Part shown: in pieces, positions 55,105 through 64,000 of the stretch
Numbering within the stretch: position 1 is the first letter of the stretch
How the letters are laid out: each line of letters begins with the position of its first letter
Assembly: GCA_963575745.1 (NCBI GenBank)
Contig: CAUYUJ010018061.1
Location: forward strand, 55,001-119,000
DNA from: Prorocentrum cordatum
Taxonomy: Eukaryota; Sar; Dinophyceae; Prorocentrales; Prorocentraceae
Length of the DNA stretch: 64,000 nucleotides
Direction: 5' to 3'
Notes under the pieces: generated by a model
What the model saw: the letters and a program-made list of their open reading frames with translations, nothing else
Told to the model about the DNA's origin: nothing
Database searches by the model: none
Program-made: the position numbers and the translations under genes

Positions 55105-56986
55105 TTACACTTCCTGGTGAAGCTTCTGCTCCCGCTCCCAGTCCACGTAGACGCCTGCGCTGCTGGACCATCGGTCCACGTGGTAGTTGTTGGCGCTCAT
55201 GTCATCCAGGAATTTGTCGATGATCCACTGCTGCCAGCGTCCCGGGTCGAAGGCCGCCTGGTCTTTGGATTTGCCCGTGCCCTGCTCCTTGCACATGCGC
55301 CTGCGCCGCGCATGCCAGGCTGCGTTGAAGTGGTATCCCCCCTCTGTTTGCAGCCTCTTCAGGTGTGTTACCGCTGTCTCGTTTGGGAGGCGCTGCCATC
55401 CAACGCGGAAGGTGGTGCGCGTCCGGCTGGTGTCGGTGTGGCTGCGATCGTCCTTGTAGTAAGAGTTGCGCGATTGTGGCTGGCGCCAGGGTGCGCTACC
55501 TGCGCCCATGCTAGTGTCGTGGCTCTGGTCCCAGTAGCGCCCCTTAGTTCTGTCCCAGTCCTTGGCGTCGTGTCTGCGCCGAGGTGCCCCCGGCGCGCTC
55601 TGGTTGCGTTCGCCGTCGCGGTCGCGGTCTCGCTTTCCTGTGCGGGGCCGGTCGTCCTCTCTGGACTCGCGCCTCACCGCCGTCGTGCACGGCTCCCAGG
55701 CGATCGGCTCCCGCACCCTGCCGCGCGAGCGCTTTAGGAGGTGCGCGGAGAGAGGGGTGGGCGCAGGTCGTGGGTCCTCCGGGCCCTTGGAGCGGTTCCG
55801 CGCGTGCAGGTTCCGGTCGTCGGCCGCGGCCTCTAGACGCAATATTGGCTCGGCGGGTGCGTGGGCAGCCCTCTGGTCGGTACTGCGCGGGTCGATCTCG
55901 GGGCTGGTGTGCCGCTCGCTCTGAGGACTCGTCTTGGCTCGGTGCTCTTCGACTATGTCCGAGTCTGAGGGTGAGGGGACAGGATGGACCTCGCTCAGGG
56001 CCTCGGCGAGGCGCAGTTTCTGCTCTTGTACCTGGTCGTCGCTGCCCCAGTCGGGGTCCTCCTCCTTAGGGGGCATGAGGGGTGCAGGCTCGTAGGTGGG
56101 GTCCTGTGTGCTGGATTGCGGCGGGTAGGGCTCAGGCTTGGGCTTGTCCTGCATGTCTCCTGAGGACGCCGCTTTGTCTCCCGTGGTGTCGATGCCTCTC
56201 GAGGGGTTGTCGAGGATCGCTGGTGCGTGCTTTCTGTGTACCCTGCCTTCGGCATTGTCTAGAAAGGTGGCTGCGCGGAGCGCTGCGTCTCCACGGGGGG
56301 CGTTTGCGCGTAGCGTCCTGTCGCCGACGCCTTGTACTTCCAGCCGCTCGCCGCCGATCTGGACGAGGCGTTCGCTCGTCCTGTTCGCGGGCCATGATAC
56401 GGAGGACGGGTCCGAAGACGGTTCCGCCCAGGGGCTGTTTCGTTAGGGGCTCGGTGCAGTCCGCAGTGCTGAACCACCTGGCGCGGGGAAGGGTGTCGCC
56501 CCTGATGACCGCGAAGTCGCCGCACTGGGTGCCTGGGTTGTCCGTGACAGTTGGGCACAGGGAGCCCGCGATGGGCGTGTCCGGGACCTGCCCTTGCTGC
56601 ACTTCACGGCTGTCGTGTTCTGCACGCCTTCCGAGGGGTTCAGATGTCGGGCCGACGGATGGCGGCGCCCCGCCGGACGCGGTGGCCGTGGGTCGCGTGG
56701 CCGGCTGGGCTGGGGTCGGCTCGTCGCCGCGCGGAGCGGGTGGAAGTGAAGGGGGAAGGGGTGGATCGCCTCCGTTAGTGGGCGGTTTGGTGGGTGTTGG
56801 GCAGGGTGTCACGCGCCTTTCCTTGGTGGGCCTTTTTGATTGGGTTGGGCCGGGTGTCTGCTCGGGGCGCGCGCCCGGCTGCTGGGCCCCGCCGGCTGCT
56901 GCGCTTCCAGTGGGTGTGCCGGGTCGGAAGCTGCAGCGTCGGGATCCCGGGCGGGGGGTGGCAGTGCAGAGGCGGTCGTAGTACAC
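55105..56986 (-). pseudogene. Arg/Ser/Pro-rich protein, unknown function, one frameshift
   Basis: Two overlapping minus-strand frames make about 620 codons of balanced composition. The first part (from 56986) is Pro/Thr-rich and then reads TQCGDFAVIRGDTLPRARW and GGTVFGPVLRIMAREQDE. Near 56370 the continuation ERLVQIGGERLEVQGVGDR lies in the other frame and runs through DKPKPEPYPPQSS and an Arg/Asp-rich stretch. It ends FDPGRWQQWIIDKFLDDM ... WEREQKLHQEV and stop. No domain is recognised. It lies downstream of the helicase on the same strand, with a small transposon between. It may belong to the same element or transcription unit. Confidence 0.45.
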
Positions 56987-57150
56987 CTTAGGCGATGCAG
57001 AAGAAAACTTAGATTTTCGGCCAGAGTCTTGTTTATTCTTAACGTTTCAATGTAAATCTTAAGATTTTGAGAGAAATTTTGGGTTCTTATTCAAGTTCTG
57101 AGACCATGAATTTCTTAACCCATGATTTCTTAACCATTTCGCGTGGTGTA
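56982..57150. mobile_element. 169-bp MITE, copy 2 (TA-flanked)
   Basis: TACACCTTAGGCGATGCAGA ... CATTTCGCGTGGTGTA, 169 bp between TA dinucleotides, collinear with 32031-32199 along its whole length. It lies between the helicase C-terminal region and the Arg/Ser/Pro-rich frame. Confidence 0.85.
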
Positions 57151-57273
57151 GCTGCGCTCAGCCTCATCCCAGGCGGCTGCGCGTCGCAGCATCCCCTCTT
57201 GGCTGGGGCGTGCTGCGCCCTCTGCCGAGGAGGCGGGGATGCCCGGTAGCGCGGGGGGAGGTTTGGCCCCTGC

Positions 57274-57492
57274 TCATGGGTATGCGTCAGGGCCGTGTCT
57301 GTTGAGTACCTGGCTCACGGCTGATGGGGACATGTCCCATTGGTGGATGAGGCATTCCTTGCAGTACCAGCCCGCGTGCCAGCGCTTGGCCAGGAACATC
57401 TCCCTCATCGGCTGTGCGAGAGGGAGCCCGTGGACCAGGTTGAAGCCGTCACGGAGTCCTTCTGGATCCGTGGCGTGCCCGTGCATGCCAGG
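57274..57492 (-). pseudogene. C-terminal Cys-containing extension of the helicase frame
   Basis: In the same frame as the preceding segment, after an in-frame TGA (57493-57495), the reading continues with GHATDPEGLRDGFNLVHG and WHAGWYCKECLIHQWDMS. This gives a Cys pair with nearby His, to a stop at 57274. It may be coding across the stop, or a separate exon. Confidence 0.45.
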
Positions 57493-58257
57493 TCAGGCCA
57501 GCCCTAGTCCCGGGGGCGTCGGGGCCGTGCGTAAGGACGTCGGACACAGCCCTGGAAGGGCACGCGTTGCCCGGACAGGCATGTCGTCGGGGCGGTCGTT
57601 GATCCAGCTCTTGAAGTCCACGTCGTCTGGACTGGGCTGCCGCTCGGCCATTGCCTTCGTAGTCCAGCAGCATATGCATAGCCAGGTCAGGTCCTTCCCC
57701 TGGTAGTACTCCGTCAGCCTGTTGCTGCTGAGGGTTTGGCGAATTCGTTTGCTGACGTATGCGCCCTTGTCGTGCTTGACGGGGCCACGCAGGCACCCTT
57801 GACAGTAGAAGTCGGTCTTATTCTGGCCCTTCCTCCACCTGGTGTCTCGGCTGTCTAACCATGGGGGCCTTAGTGCCACTCCAGGGCGTGGCCCGGGAGG
57901 GGCGGGTGCGTCCAGGTGCAGGCGCGTGTAGGAGTATCCTCCACCTATCCAGGTGGCGCTGCTTGCCTGCTTGGTCGGGTCGTGGGTGGGGCCGGTGTCG
58001 GATCCGATCGCGTCGACGTAGAGCGCGCATACGGCGCACTCGTGGACTGCCAAGGCTGACAGGTTGGCTGTGGACACGATGCCCTCGATGACTGCGAGGG
58101 TGGCCTGGAGCGGGAATTTCTTAGCCACTAGGCCCTCCCAGGTCGCGGGGCAGTTCGCACTCCTGGCCAGGGGTTGGTGGTGGGCGACCGTGACTAAGCG
58201 GGGTACCGCTGTGATCAGGAGGTCCAGTGCCGAGTGCAGCTGCTCGAAGTGTTTCCA
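57493..58257 (-). pseudogene. Cys-rich domain continuing the helicase frame
   Basis: Exactly in frame with the helicase, after its TAG stop, about 254 codons continue with WKHFEQLHSALDLLITAV and EGIVSTANLSALAVHECAVC. A region with DFYCQGC, KHDKGAYVSKRIR and LTWLCICCW follows, with pairs of Cys spaced like a metal-binding site. It ends in a Pro-rich linker. The balanced composition and lack of frameshift suggest this was one protein with the helicase. No family is recognised. Confidence 0.6.
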
Positions 58258-60765
58258 CTAGAGCCCGAACAAGGCGCCCAACTGGTCACGAGCAGTCTTG
58301 TCGCGTGGGCGGTGCTGCTCGCACAAGCCGAGGATGGCCTCGATCACGTCTCCGATGCCCTCGGCGTCCCCGTGCGGGTACAGACAGGTACGTGGTTCGC
58401 GCTGTATAAGCAGGGGCAGGGCGAGGAGGATCCTGGCCTGGATGCCATCCAGGGTCGCGCCGGTGCTGTCCAGTAGGCTGTGGACAACTGCAGCTGGGCT
58501 TCCTTTTGGACCCATGTTGCAGAAGGCATGAAACACGGCCGTTGTGGGTGGCTCCTTGTGTTTCTGGCACTTGCAGGTAGGTGGGTGCCAGCATTTGGGT
58601 CTGCGCCTGAGGGCGTCGGTGGGGATGCAGGTCTCCTTGATATGCCACGCTGCTGGCGTGTTCGGTCGGTTTCTTCGGGGCGGGATCAGGTTGGGGTCGA
58701 GTGCGTGCGCGCTGTCTTTGTCGGTGACTCCGAGTCCTATTGCTCGCGTGATGGTCGCGAAGACCGCAGTGTACACCAGGTTGCCGGCGTCCAGTCCTAC
58801 CAGCGCCGAGCAGCAGAAGAGGTACCCGTTCATGCTCCATCCCTTCCTGTCCTGAAGGCTGGGATCAGTAGGCAGGTCCGCGACGCCGTACTGGTGCGGG
58901 TGTAGCCCGAGGCACCATAGCAGGCACGGACCGAGTGCTGCGCAGCCCAGTAGCCTCGTCGTTGCCACGTTGACGTCGTCCTCCAGGTCCTCCCAGCTGC
59001 GGTCGGCAGGGGGCGGTAGATCGGCGCGTGCCGCGAAGCCAGCCTGCTGAGCCTGCCGGGCCTTGATTGCTTCCTTCTCCTTCCGTCTGCGCTCGGCCTC
59101 CGCCACGAGCCTGGCCTTTTCTTCCGGGTTGGCTGATTCGGGTATTTCGTCCGTGAAAACCTTTGGGTCGGCCTTGGTCTGACGTAGGCGTCCGTCTCGA
59201 TGAATGTGGAATTCGAAGGCAAGGTCCGCCTTCCGGGCCCAGGTGCTCAGGTGATGGAGTGCAGCGTCTGTGGCCGTGCGGAACATCCTTGCGTCGGCCG
59301 TCATGATGAGGTCGCACTGTGGACGCGTCAGCCCCACGTTGATGCGGTGCCGGTCGTCGACGTGGCCCCAGTTTAGCATGGAGTTGGCCCGAGTGGTCAT
59401 GAGGATGACGAGGGGGCTTCCCGCCCCTGTGCGGCGTCGACTGCGGTGACCCCGGATCGCCTCGCTCTCCAGGAGTTCGGGAAAGAGCTCTGCGATCCCG
59501 CTGAAGCGCCCACTCAGGCCGTTTGTCGCCGTGGCGTGATTGATCCACGCTCCTCCCGTAGGCCCCCTGATGGCATGAGAAGAGGTGGAGTTGCCCCGTC
59601 TCCGTCCTTGTTGTCGTAGGGAGCTGGGGCTATCGGTCATGTCGGTGCCGTCCCCTTGCGCCGCTCGCGAGCAACGTCTGATGTCGTGGAGTGAGCACGG
59701 GCTGCCAGCAAGTACGGGGGTCAGCTGGAGCTTGTAAGGCGACAGTATGAGGATGGTGCTCTTGGTCCGTCTTACCCATGGTTCGAGGGCGCTCACCAAT
59801 GCAACCGCCGTGCGCGCCTCGTGGATGTTCGCGTAGCCGTCCTGGAACTTGGACTGCACCTCTTGCGAGGGGATGTGGGCGAGCATGAAGCGATGCCGGT
59901 CGTGGCCGTCGACGCTTCTCCCTTTCGGGGCCACGCAAGCTGCCTTACTCCTGAATCCGCCTGTGGTGTCGATCAGGGAGTCTTCCGGCTCGTAGCTGGC
60001 GTCCTCGCTCTTCGCAGCTTCGTATTCCTGGTCGGACAGCGGTCGCGCGAGTGGCCGGTCCAGTCCTTCGGCGCATGGCCGCTGCCGCAAGGGGTCCAGG
60101 ATGGCGGAGATCAGTCGGCCCCCGTAGAACGTGAGCGAGGGCCATGCGAGCAGGGACGGATGGATCCGATAGCGCTCCTCCAGCGTGACGTTGCGCTCGG
60201 GGATGTCTCCTATGTCTGCTACGTACTTGGCGAGGACGGAAACGCCTTGCCCCCGCTGGAGTGCCTGCTGGGATTTGTCCGTTGGGCACAACTGCCGCTC
60301 GTCGCCGAAGAGAACCGTCCTGGCTCCGCACCAGGCGGCGTGGGTCAGGGACATGATGGCCATGAGCTCGGATGTTTGTCCTGCCTCGTCGAGGATACAT
60401 ATGAGGAGCTTCTTCTCCCGGAGGTCGGCTCCCGCTTCGTACTTTGCCAAGGTAAGTTTTGCCTCGGTAGCGACTTCCGCGCGAAACTTGCGGAACCAGC
60501 TCGCATGCCCCGTGGTGACGTCGTCCTCTGATGCGTTGTACATCTTGGCGTACTTGGCCGCAGGGGTGATCGTTTTTGCCACGCTTCCCTTCGCCTTGTC
60601 CTCGTGCGCGAGGCGCGCTGCCCTGCGCGGGAACAGGTCCTTGTTGTCTGGGTTCTGGTTCTTTCCGATTTGTTCTGCCAGGTTGTCCATGGACCCGCTG
60701 GTGCCGCCAAAGCAGCTTACTCCCCGCCCAGGGGGGGACAGGACATGTAGGCGTCCGCCACGCAT
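58258..60765 (-). pseudogene. UPF1-like superfamily 1 helicase, main part
   Basis: An 835-codon open frame. GGTSGSMDNLAEQIG (about 20-34) fits helicase motif Ia. DEAGQ (126-130) is the Walker B box and GDERQL (154-159) motif III. LEERYRIHP (195-203) matches motif IV, STILILSPYKLQL lies near 336-348, and RINVGLTR (474-481) is motif VI. These identify a UPF1/DNA2/NAM7-type RNA/DNA helicase. The motif V area is altered (AIRGHRSRRR where Q-G-x-E is usual). A Lys/Glu-rich coiled stretch (EKARLVAEAERRRKEKEAIK) follows, then a C-terminal region with Cys/His cluster CWHPPTCKCQKH. The ATP-binding Walker A lies upstream in another frame, so this frame alone is incomplete. TAG at 58258-58260 ends it. 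Confidence 0.82.
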
Positions 60766-61258
60766 GCTGCGGCTTTGGTCTTCCCGGACCTGGGGGGTCC
60801 GTGGCAGAGGGTGAGAGGGGCGTTCTGTGTCGCGCGCACGCAGCGTCGCTGTGCGTCGTTGGCGCGGTGCAGGTCGCAGATGCGCGAAAGTTGTTCCTCC
60901 TTAGGGGCTGGCGATAGTCGCTGGGAAACGTTGCCTGGGGACTCCTCCACCAGTTGCGGCGTCAGTGCAGGTGCGCCGGTACGTGGGTTGGTACGGGGTT
61001 GGTCGGGGTCGCCGATGGTGCGCTCCAGGGTCACCGAGGCCTGCGCCAGCAGAAGATTTGCCGCTTCTCCCTGGGCTGGCACGGCCAGGGCTCTGGCCTT
61101 GTCGTCGTAGTCCTCGTGTCGGAAGACAAGCGTCCATGCGATGGGTGGGAGGGCGGTGGCCCAGAGAACCGCTTTTTCGCATCCGATTGAAAAGAACTCC
61201 CGTATCGCCGCGTTGACCTTGTTAAATCCCGCCAGCCCTTTAGGGCGTCGGTGGTTTA
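60717..61258 (-). pseudogene. Helicase N-terminal segment with Walker A
   Basis: From about 61258 the frame reads RRPKGLAGFNKVNAAIREFF, then WTLVFRHEDYDDKARAL and RANDAQRRCVRATQNAPLTL. The Walker A box GPPRSGKT follows (60777-60800; UPF1-type consensus GPPGTGKT), and the frame ends six codons after YMSC. The main frame would follow directly if a run of seven C on this strand (60731-60737) had one more base. So this is the N-terminal part of the same helicase, split by a one-base homopolymer shift. The first codon cannot be placed; an upstream splice site near 61260 is possible. Confidence 0.8.
60731..60737 (-). other. Homopolymer frameshift splitting the helicase
   Basis: Seven consecutive C (minus strand) lie between the Walker A frame and the frame carrying motifs Ia-VI. 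One additional C would join them without loss. It is either a real inactivating indel or a sequencing error. Confidence 0.7.
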
Positions 61259-61359
61259 ACGAGTTTCCTCTTCCACCCCTCCTTCTTCCCCTTCGGGGAG
61301 GGGTTTACCCTTCCCCCTACCCCCTCCCCACTGACCTGGACAGGGGGGGCCGCGGGTAG

Positions 61360-61790
61360 TTAGAGCGTCCAAAACGGCCTCGGCGAGGAAGCCAAAATCA
61401 TGGATTTTACTATGGTTTCGGCCCCATTTTGGCCTTCTGAGGGGGGGGGCTGAAATTTAGGAGCCCCCCTTCTTTGATCGATTTCCTCCACGATGGCCGC
61501 AAGAGGCCCCCAGGATGCCCCAAGAGGCCGCAGGATGGCTCCAAGATGGCCCCACGAGGCCCCCCAAGAGGCCCCCAGGAGGCCCCCAAGAGACCCCCAA
61601 GAGGCCCCAAGAGACCCCCCAGAGGCACCCAAGGTGCTCCCAGAGGCCCCAAGATGGCCTCAAGAGGCCCCAAGAGGCCCCCAGGAGGCCCCAAAGAGGA
61701 TTCCGAACGGCCCACAGAGGCCCCCTCGAGGCATCCAAGACGCCGAAAAACCCCTCAGGACGACCCTCTACTCGCCTGGGCGTCGTTTCT
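61360..61790 (-). repeat. Family E dispersed repeat, copy 4 (inverted)
   Basis: CCCCAAGAGGCCCCCAGG-type units at about 61500-61740 are the complement of the family E core. The AT-richer block (CAAAATCATGGATTTTACTA, about 61391-61410) lies beside them. It sits between coding segments of the helicase cluster, in an intron or as an insertion. Confidence 0.7.
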
Positions 61791-61819
61791 GGACGGGCTG
61801 GTGGGGATACGCGAAGCGT

Positions 61820-62428
61820 CTAGAATTTGGTTTTCCTCGTGGTGCGATCGACCTTGTAGTATGCCTGACCTGGGTATGCCCTTGTAACTGTGTCGTCGGT
61901 GTCGTGGAAGGGGCCGTTTCTCTTGGCGTCGTAGTGGACCGGCGCGATTCCAGCAGGGCAGCTCCGGTCTGTGCCTGAGACCCTGGCACCGGGGGCTGGA
62001 GGCCAGACATGCGTCATTTCTGCCAAGAAATCCGCTGTAGGCGAGGATTTGGAGATGAGGAAAGTGTTCGGGGTGCCTGCTGGCATGTCGCGCTCCGTCC
62101 CTTCCACGGCCCACTTGGTGTCCCGAACCAGCAGGTACTACTCGCTGTGGCCCAGCTGTTGCCCTGTGAGCCTGTCTTGTAGGTGGTACCTATCTAAGAT
62201 TTCCTGGCACTGCTCGTCGGGCTGGGAACAGGTGAGGATCTGCGCGTCTAGGGCGCAGGTAGTCTTACTAGCGATGGCCTGCGGGGCCAAGGTGGTGCCG
62301 TCGTCAGGTGGTTCCACGTCGCGTAGAACTCGGTGAAGAAGACTCTCCTTAGCTCTTGTCCGTGTAGCTGTATCCGTCGAGTCCAGTCGTGGGGTAGTGG
62401 GACAGCCCCAGGGACTGGTCCAAGGCAT
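61820..62428 (-). pseudogene. Coding-like segment upstream of the helicase, one in-frame TAG
   Basis: In one frame, EPPDDGTTLAPQAIASKTTC and DEQCQEILDRYHLQDRLTGQ lead to a TAG (62138-62140). The same frame continues YLLVRDTKWAVEGTERDMP, SSPTADFLAEMTHVWPPA and VTRAYPGQAYYKVDRTTRKT to a stop at 61820. The composition is protein-like and not repeat-derived. It is on the helicase strand and probably an upstream exon of the same gene. No domain is recognised. Confidence 0.5.
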
Positions 62429-62499
62429 GGCCGCGCTGCCGATCCGTATGGGACCATGTACCAGGGAGTGCTGTAGAGCTCCTCGGCGTTCCTGGCGAG

Positions 62500-63219
62500 C
62501 TATATGTGACGTCCTTCGATGGCGGGTGCCCCAGGGGACGCAGGGGCCGGTAATCCGGTCGCGTAGGGTGCTGCGGTGTTGCTGGTACGTCCCCCGTGCT
62601 GGTCAGGGTGGCCAGGGGTAGGTGTCCATGGTGGGGGTCCAGGGAAGGCAGGCTGAGTCGGCGGTGGGTGCCCAAACGGGGCGGGCGGTGCGTTGGCAAG
62701 TTGTCCTGCGGCCGGGTTGGACGTACCCTTCATGGCCAAGGAGCCGGCCAGTGCCTGCCCGGCGCTGTGGAGTAGTTGCTCCTGTGTTTGCTGGGAGCGG
62801 CTATTCTTGGCCCAGGGGTGCTGTGCATTGTCATTGCTGATCACCATCCCGAGCGGGGGTGAGTACCCTGGTCCGTCGTAGTGCGTAGGAAATTCAATCG
62901 GTATCGCGTCCCAGTCATCCTTGTAGACGCATGGGTCGATGGGGGATCGCTTTGCGTCAAACACCCAGTCCCAGCACCAGCCTGGGTATTGTGTCCTCCT
63001 GATCTCCGATGTGTCCATGCCCCTCGTCATGTTCCACAGGTCGCCTCCCATTCTGAAGCTTTGGGGGTCAGGTGGCCCGTGTGGTGGGCAGCCGTCCATG
63101 TGCTTGTCGATCTGCGTCTGCTTGCGCTGTCTCATGTGCTCGGTGGACGTGAAGTGCCAATTTTCGTTGACCGTTTTGCCGCACTCGTCACAGAGCCAGC
63201 ACCACTGCCCGCCTCTGAT
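62500..63219 (-). pseudogene. Zinc-finger segment upstream of the helicase
   Basis: Right after the foldback element the frame reads IRGGQWCWLCDECGK, then VNENWHFTSTEHMRQRKQ. This gives two Cys and two His spaced like a U1-C/Jaz-type C2H2 finger, which binds RNA or DNA. DTSEIRRTQYPGWCWDWVFD and DPCVYKDDWDAIPIEFPTHY follow, then a Gly/Pro-rich low-complexity tail ending at 62500. It is probably an N-terminal exon of the helicase protein or a neighbour. The same frame is open leftward through the foldback element only by chance. Confidence 0.5.
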
Positions 63220-63348
63220 GGGCATGTTCTCCACCACCACCACCACCATAGGTTGGAGGGGGGAAGGAGGAAGAGAAGGAGGAAAAAGGGGAGGAGGAAG
63301 ACCCCCCTCCCCCTCCAACTTATGGTGGTGGTGGTGGAAAACAAGCCC
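63220..63348. mobile_element. 129-bp foldback element interrupting the zinc-finger segment
   Basis: GGGCATGTTCTCCACCACCA at 63220-63239 is mirrored by the complement of the right end (GGGCTTGTTTTCCACCACCA). The arms continue through ATAGGTTGGAGGGG and ATAAGTTGGAGGGG, about 40 bp each. The loop is purine-rich. It separates the segment reading WACIDDNNGG from the one reading IRGGQWCWLC, which lie in different frames. Confidence 0.85.
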
Positions 63349-63560
63349 ACCAGCCTCCGTTGTTGTCGTCGATGCACGCCCACCTGACGCCCGGGGCCTC
63401 GCGACACCTGAAGATGATCCGTCCTTCCTTGTCCGTGGGCGGGCACGGGCGGCAGGGGGCAGCGTGCGGCCGCCTGGCCAAGATCTTCGGTGAAGGCGCA
63501 CGGTGCGTCTTGAGGGGGGTTGGCGTGCCACGCGATCCATGCTGAGACGGCGGTGCGCCC
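63349..63560 (-). pseudogene. Coding-like segment beyond the foldback element
   Basis: The minus-strand frame reads RPCPPTDKEGRIIFRCREAP and GVRWACIDDNNGG up to the insertion point. FRCREAPGVRWAC has Cys spacing like a small zinc-binding module. It appears to be the upstream half of the zinc-finger segment. Confidence 0.4.
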
Positions 63561-63613
63561 TTCCTGCCGCAAATTATCGGCCCCAAACGCGCCGAGTGCT
63601 GCCAGGGTGTCAG

Positions 63614-63761
63614 ACGCACGCGCACACGCACGCGCACGCGCACGCGCACGCGCACGACCACACGCACACGCGCGCCTGCGCGCACCCCCCCCCCGCACAC
63701 AGGCATACACACAACCACGCACAACCACACACAACCACACACACACGCACACATGCACACA

Positions 63762-63793
<32 letters not shown>

Positions 63794-63835
63794 CACGCAC
63801 ACGCGCTCACGTGCATACACGCACACACGGACACA
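63614..63835. repeat. CACACG/CGCACG array
   Basis: CGCACGCGCACG, then CACACAACC-type, then CGCACGCACG repeats, in the same orientation and composition as 53001-53876. Confidence 0.93.
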
Positions 63836-64000
63836 CGGGTAATGGAAGAGATCAATGAACGGTAAGACCGGCAGCAGCAGTAGCAAGCAGCGACGCCATC
63901 TTTCACTCAATGATTTTGTGAATGGTCTCAGACAAAGCCTACTCGAGTATGCGCCATTGAAGGCTTGAGCGCATGCCTAAACCAGATCTGAACCAAACAC
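63836..64000. other. Unassigned window end
   Basis: Unique sequence with a GCAGCAGCAGTAGCAAGCAGC run near 63870. No gene can be judged because the window stops here. Confidence 0.4.

Noticed and set aside
58258-58380. RNase III domain at the helicase C-terminus
   Set aside because: GIGDVIEAILGL loosely resembles part of an RNase III fold, but the signature motif and catalytic Glu/Asp set are not visible. A profile search would be needed.

Overview
The window looks like repeat-dominated nuclear DNA of a dinoflagellate. This is inferred from three things: GC-rich sequence packed with micro- and minisatellites, decayed Ty1/copia and LINE retroelements of the kind known from dinoflagellates, and a UPF1-like helicase reading frame with linked Cys-rich segments. 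No prokaryotic gene, tRNA, rRNA or complete single-exon host gene is visible. Two runs of 100 N (2022-2121 and 18046-18145) are scaffold gaps. Nearly all long reading frames are translations of simple repeats and are not genes.

Region by region. 1-5.8 kb holds GAT/GGA microsatellites, a 152-bp satellite cut by an inserted element, and the first of several 'head - satellite array - GGA tract - tail' elements (called family A here). 5.9-7.9 kb is a dead LINE-type reverse transcriptase. 8-12.9 kb carries two same-orientation copies of a second composite element (family B). A small transposon with a perfect target-site duplication is nested in the first copy. 13-16.4 kb is microsatellite. 17.2-26 kb holds four more family A copies, one possible host exon at 18.56 kb, a GA tract, and an element with inverted tandem ends (D, 22.0-23.4 kb). 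24.4-31.7 kb is a higher-order repeat (family F) interrupted by a third composite family (C, 26.7-28.8 kb).

31.7-40.3 kb contains two miniature inverted-repeat transposons and a nearly full-length Ty1/copia element on the minus strand, with 253-bp LTRs about 98% identical. 40.3-47.4 kb holds dispersed G-rich repeats, foldback elements and a second family C copy. 47.7-52.7 kb is a second, more decayed copia element on the plus strand, lying between arrays of GGGCTATA. 53-64 kb lies between two CA/CGCA arrays. It carries minus-strand coding: a zinc-finger segment, a broken UPF1-like superfamily 1 helicase with a Cys-rich C-terminal region, and an Arg/Ser/Pro-rich frame, with two small transposons inserted.

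The most unusual content is the set of composite families A, B and C. Each has conserved unique ends in a fixed order around internal satellite arrays of variable length, and copies lie in both orientations. Their ends carry inverted or hairpin motifs, and in family C a stem shows a compensatory base-pair change. They behave like mobile or amplifying units whose cargo is satellite DNA. I know of no description of them, but no database search was possible. The frameshifts that could be placed precisely in the retroelement and helicase frames fall in homopolymers. Most stops fall between domains, so the true coding state depends on sequence accuracy.
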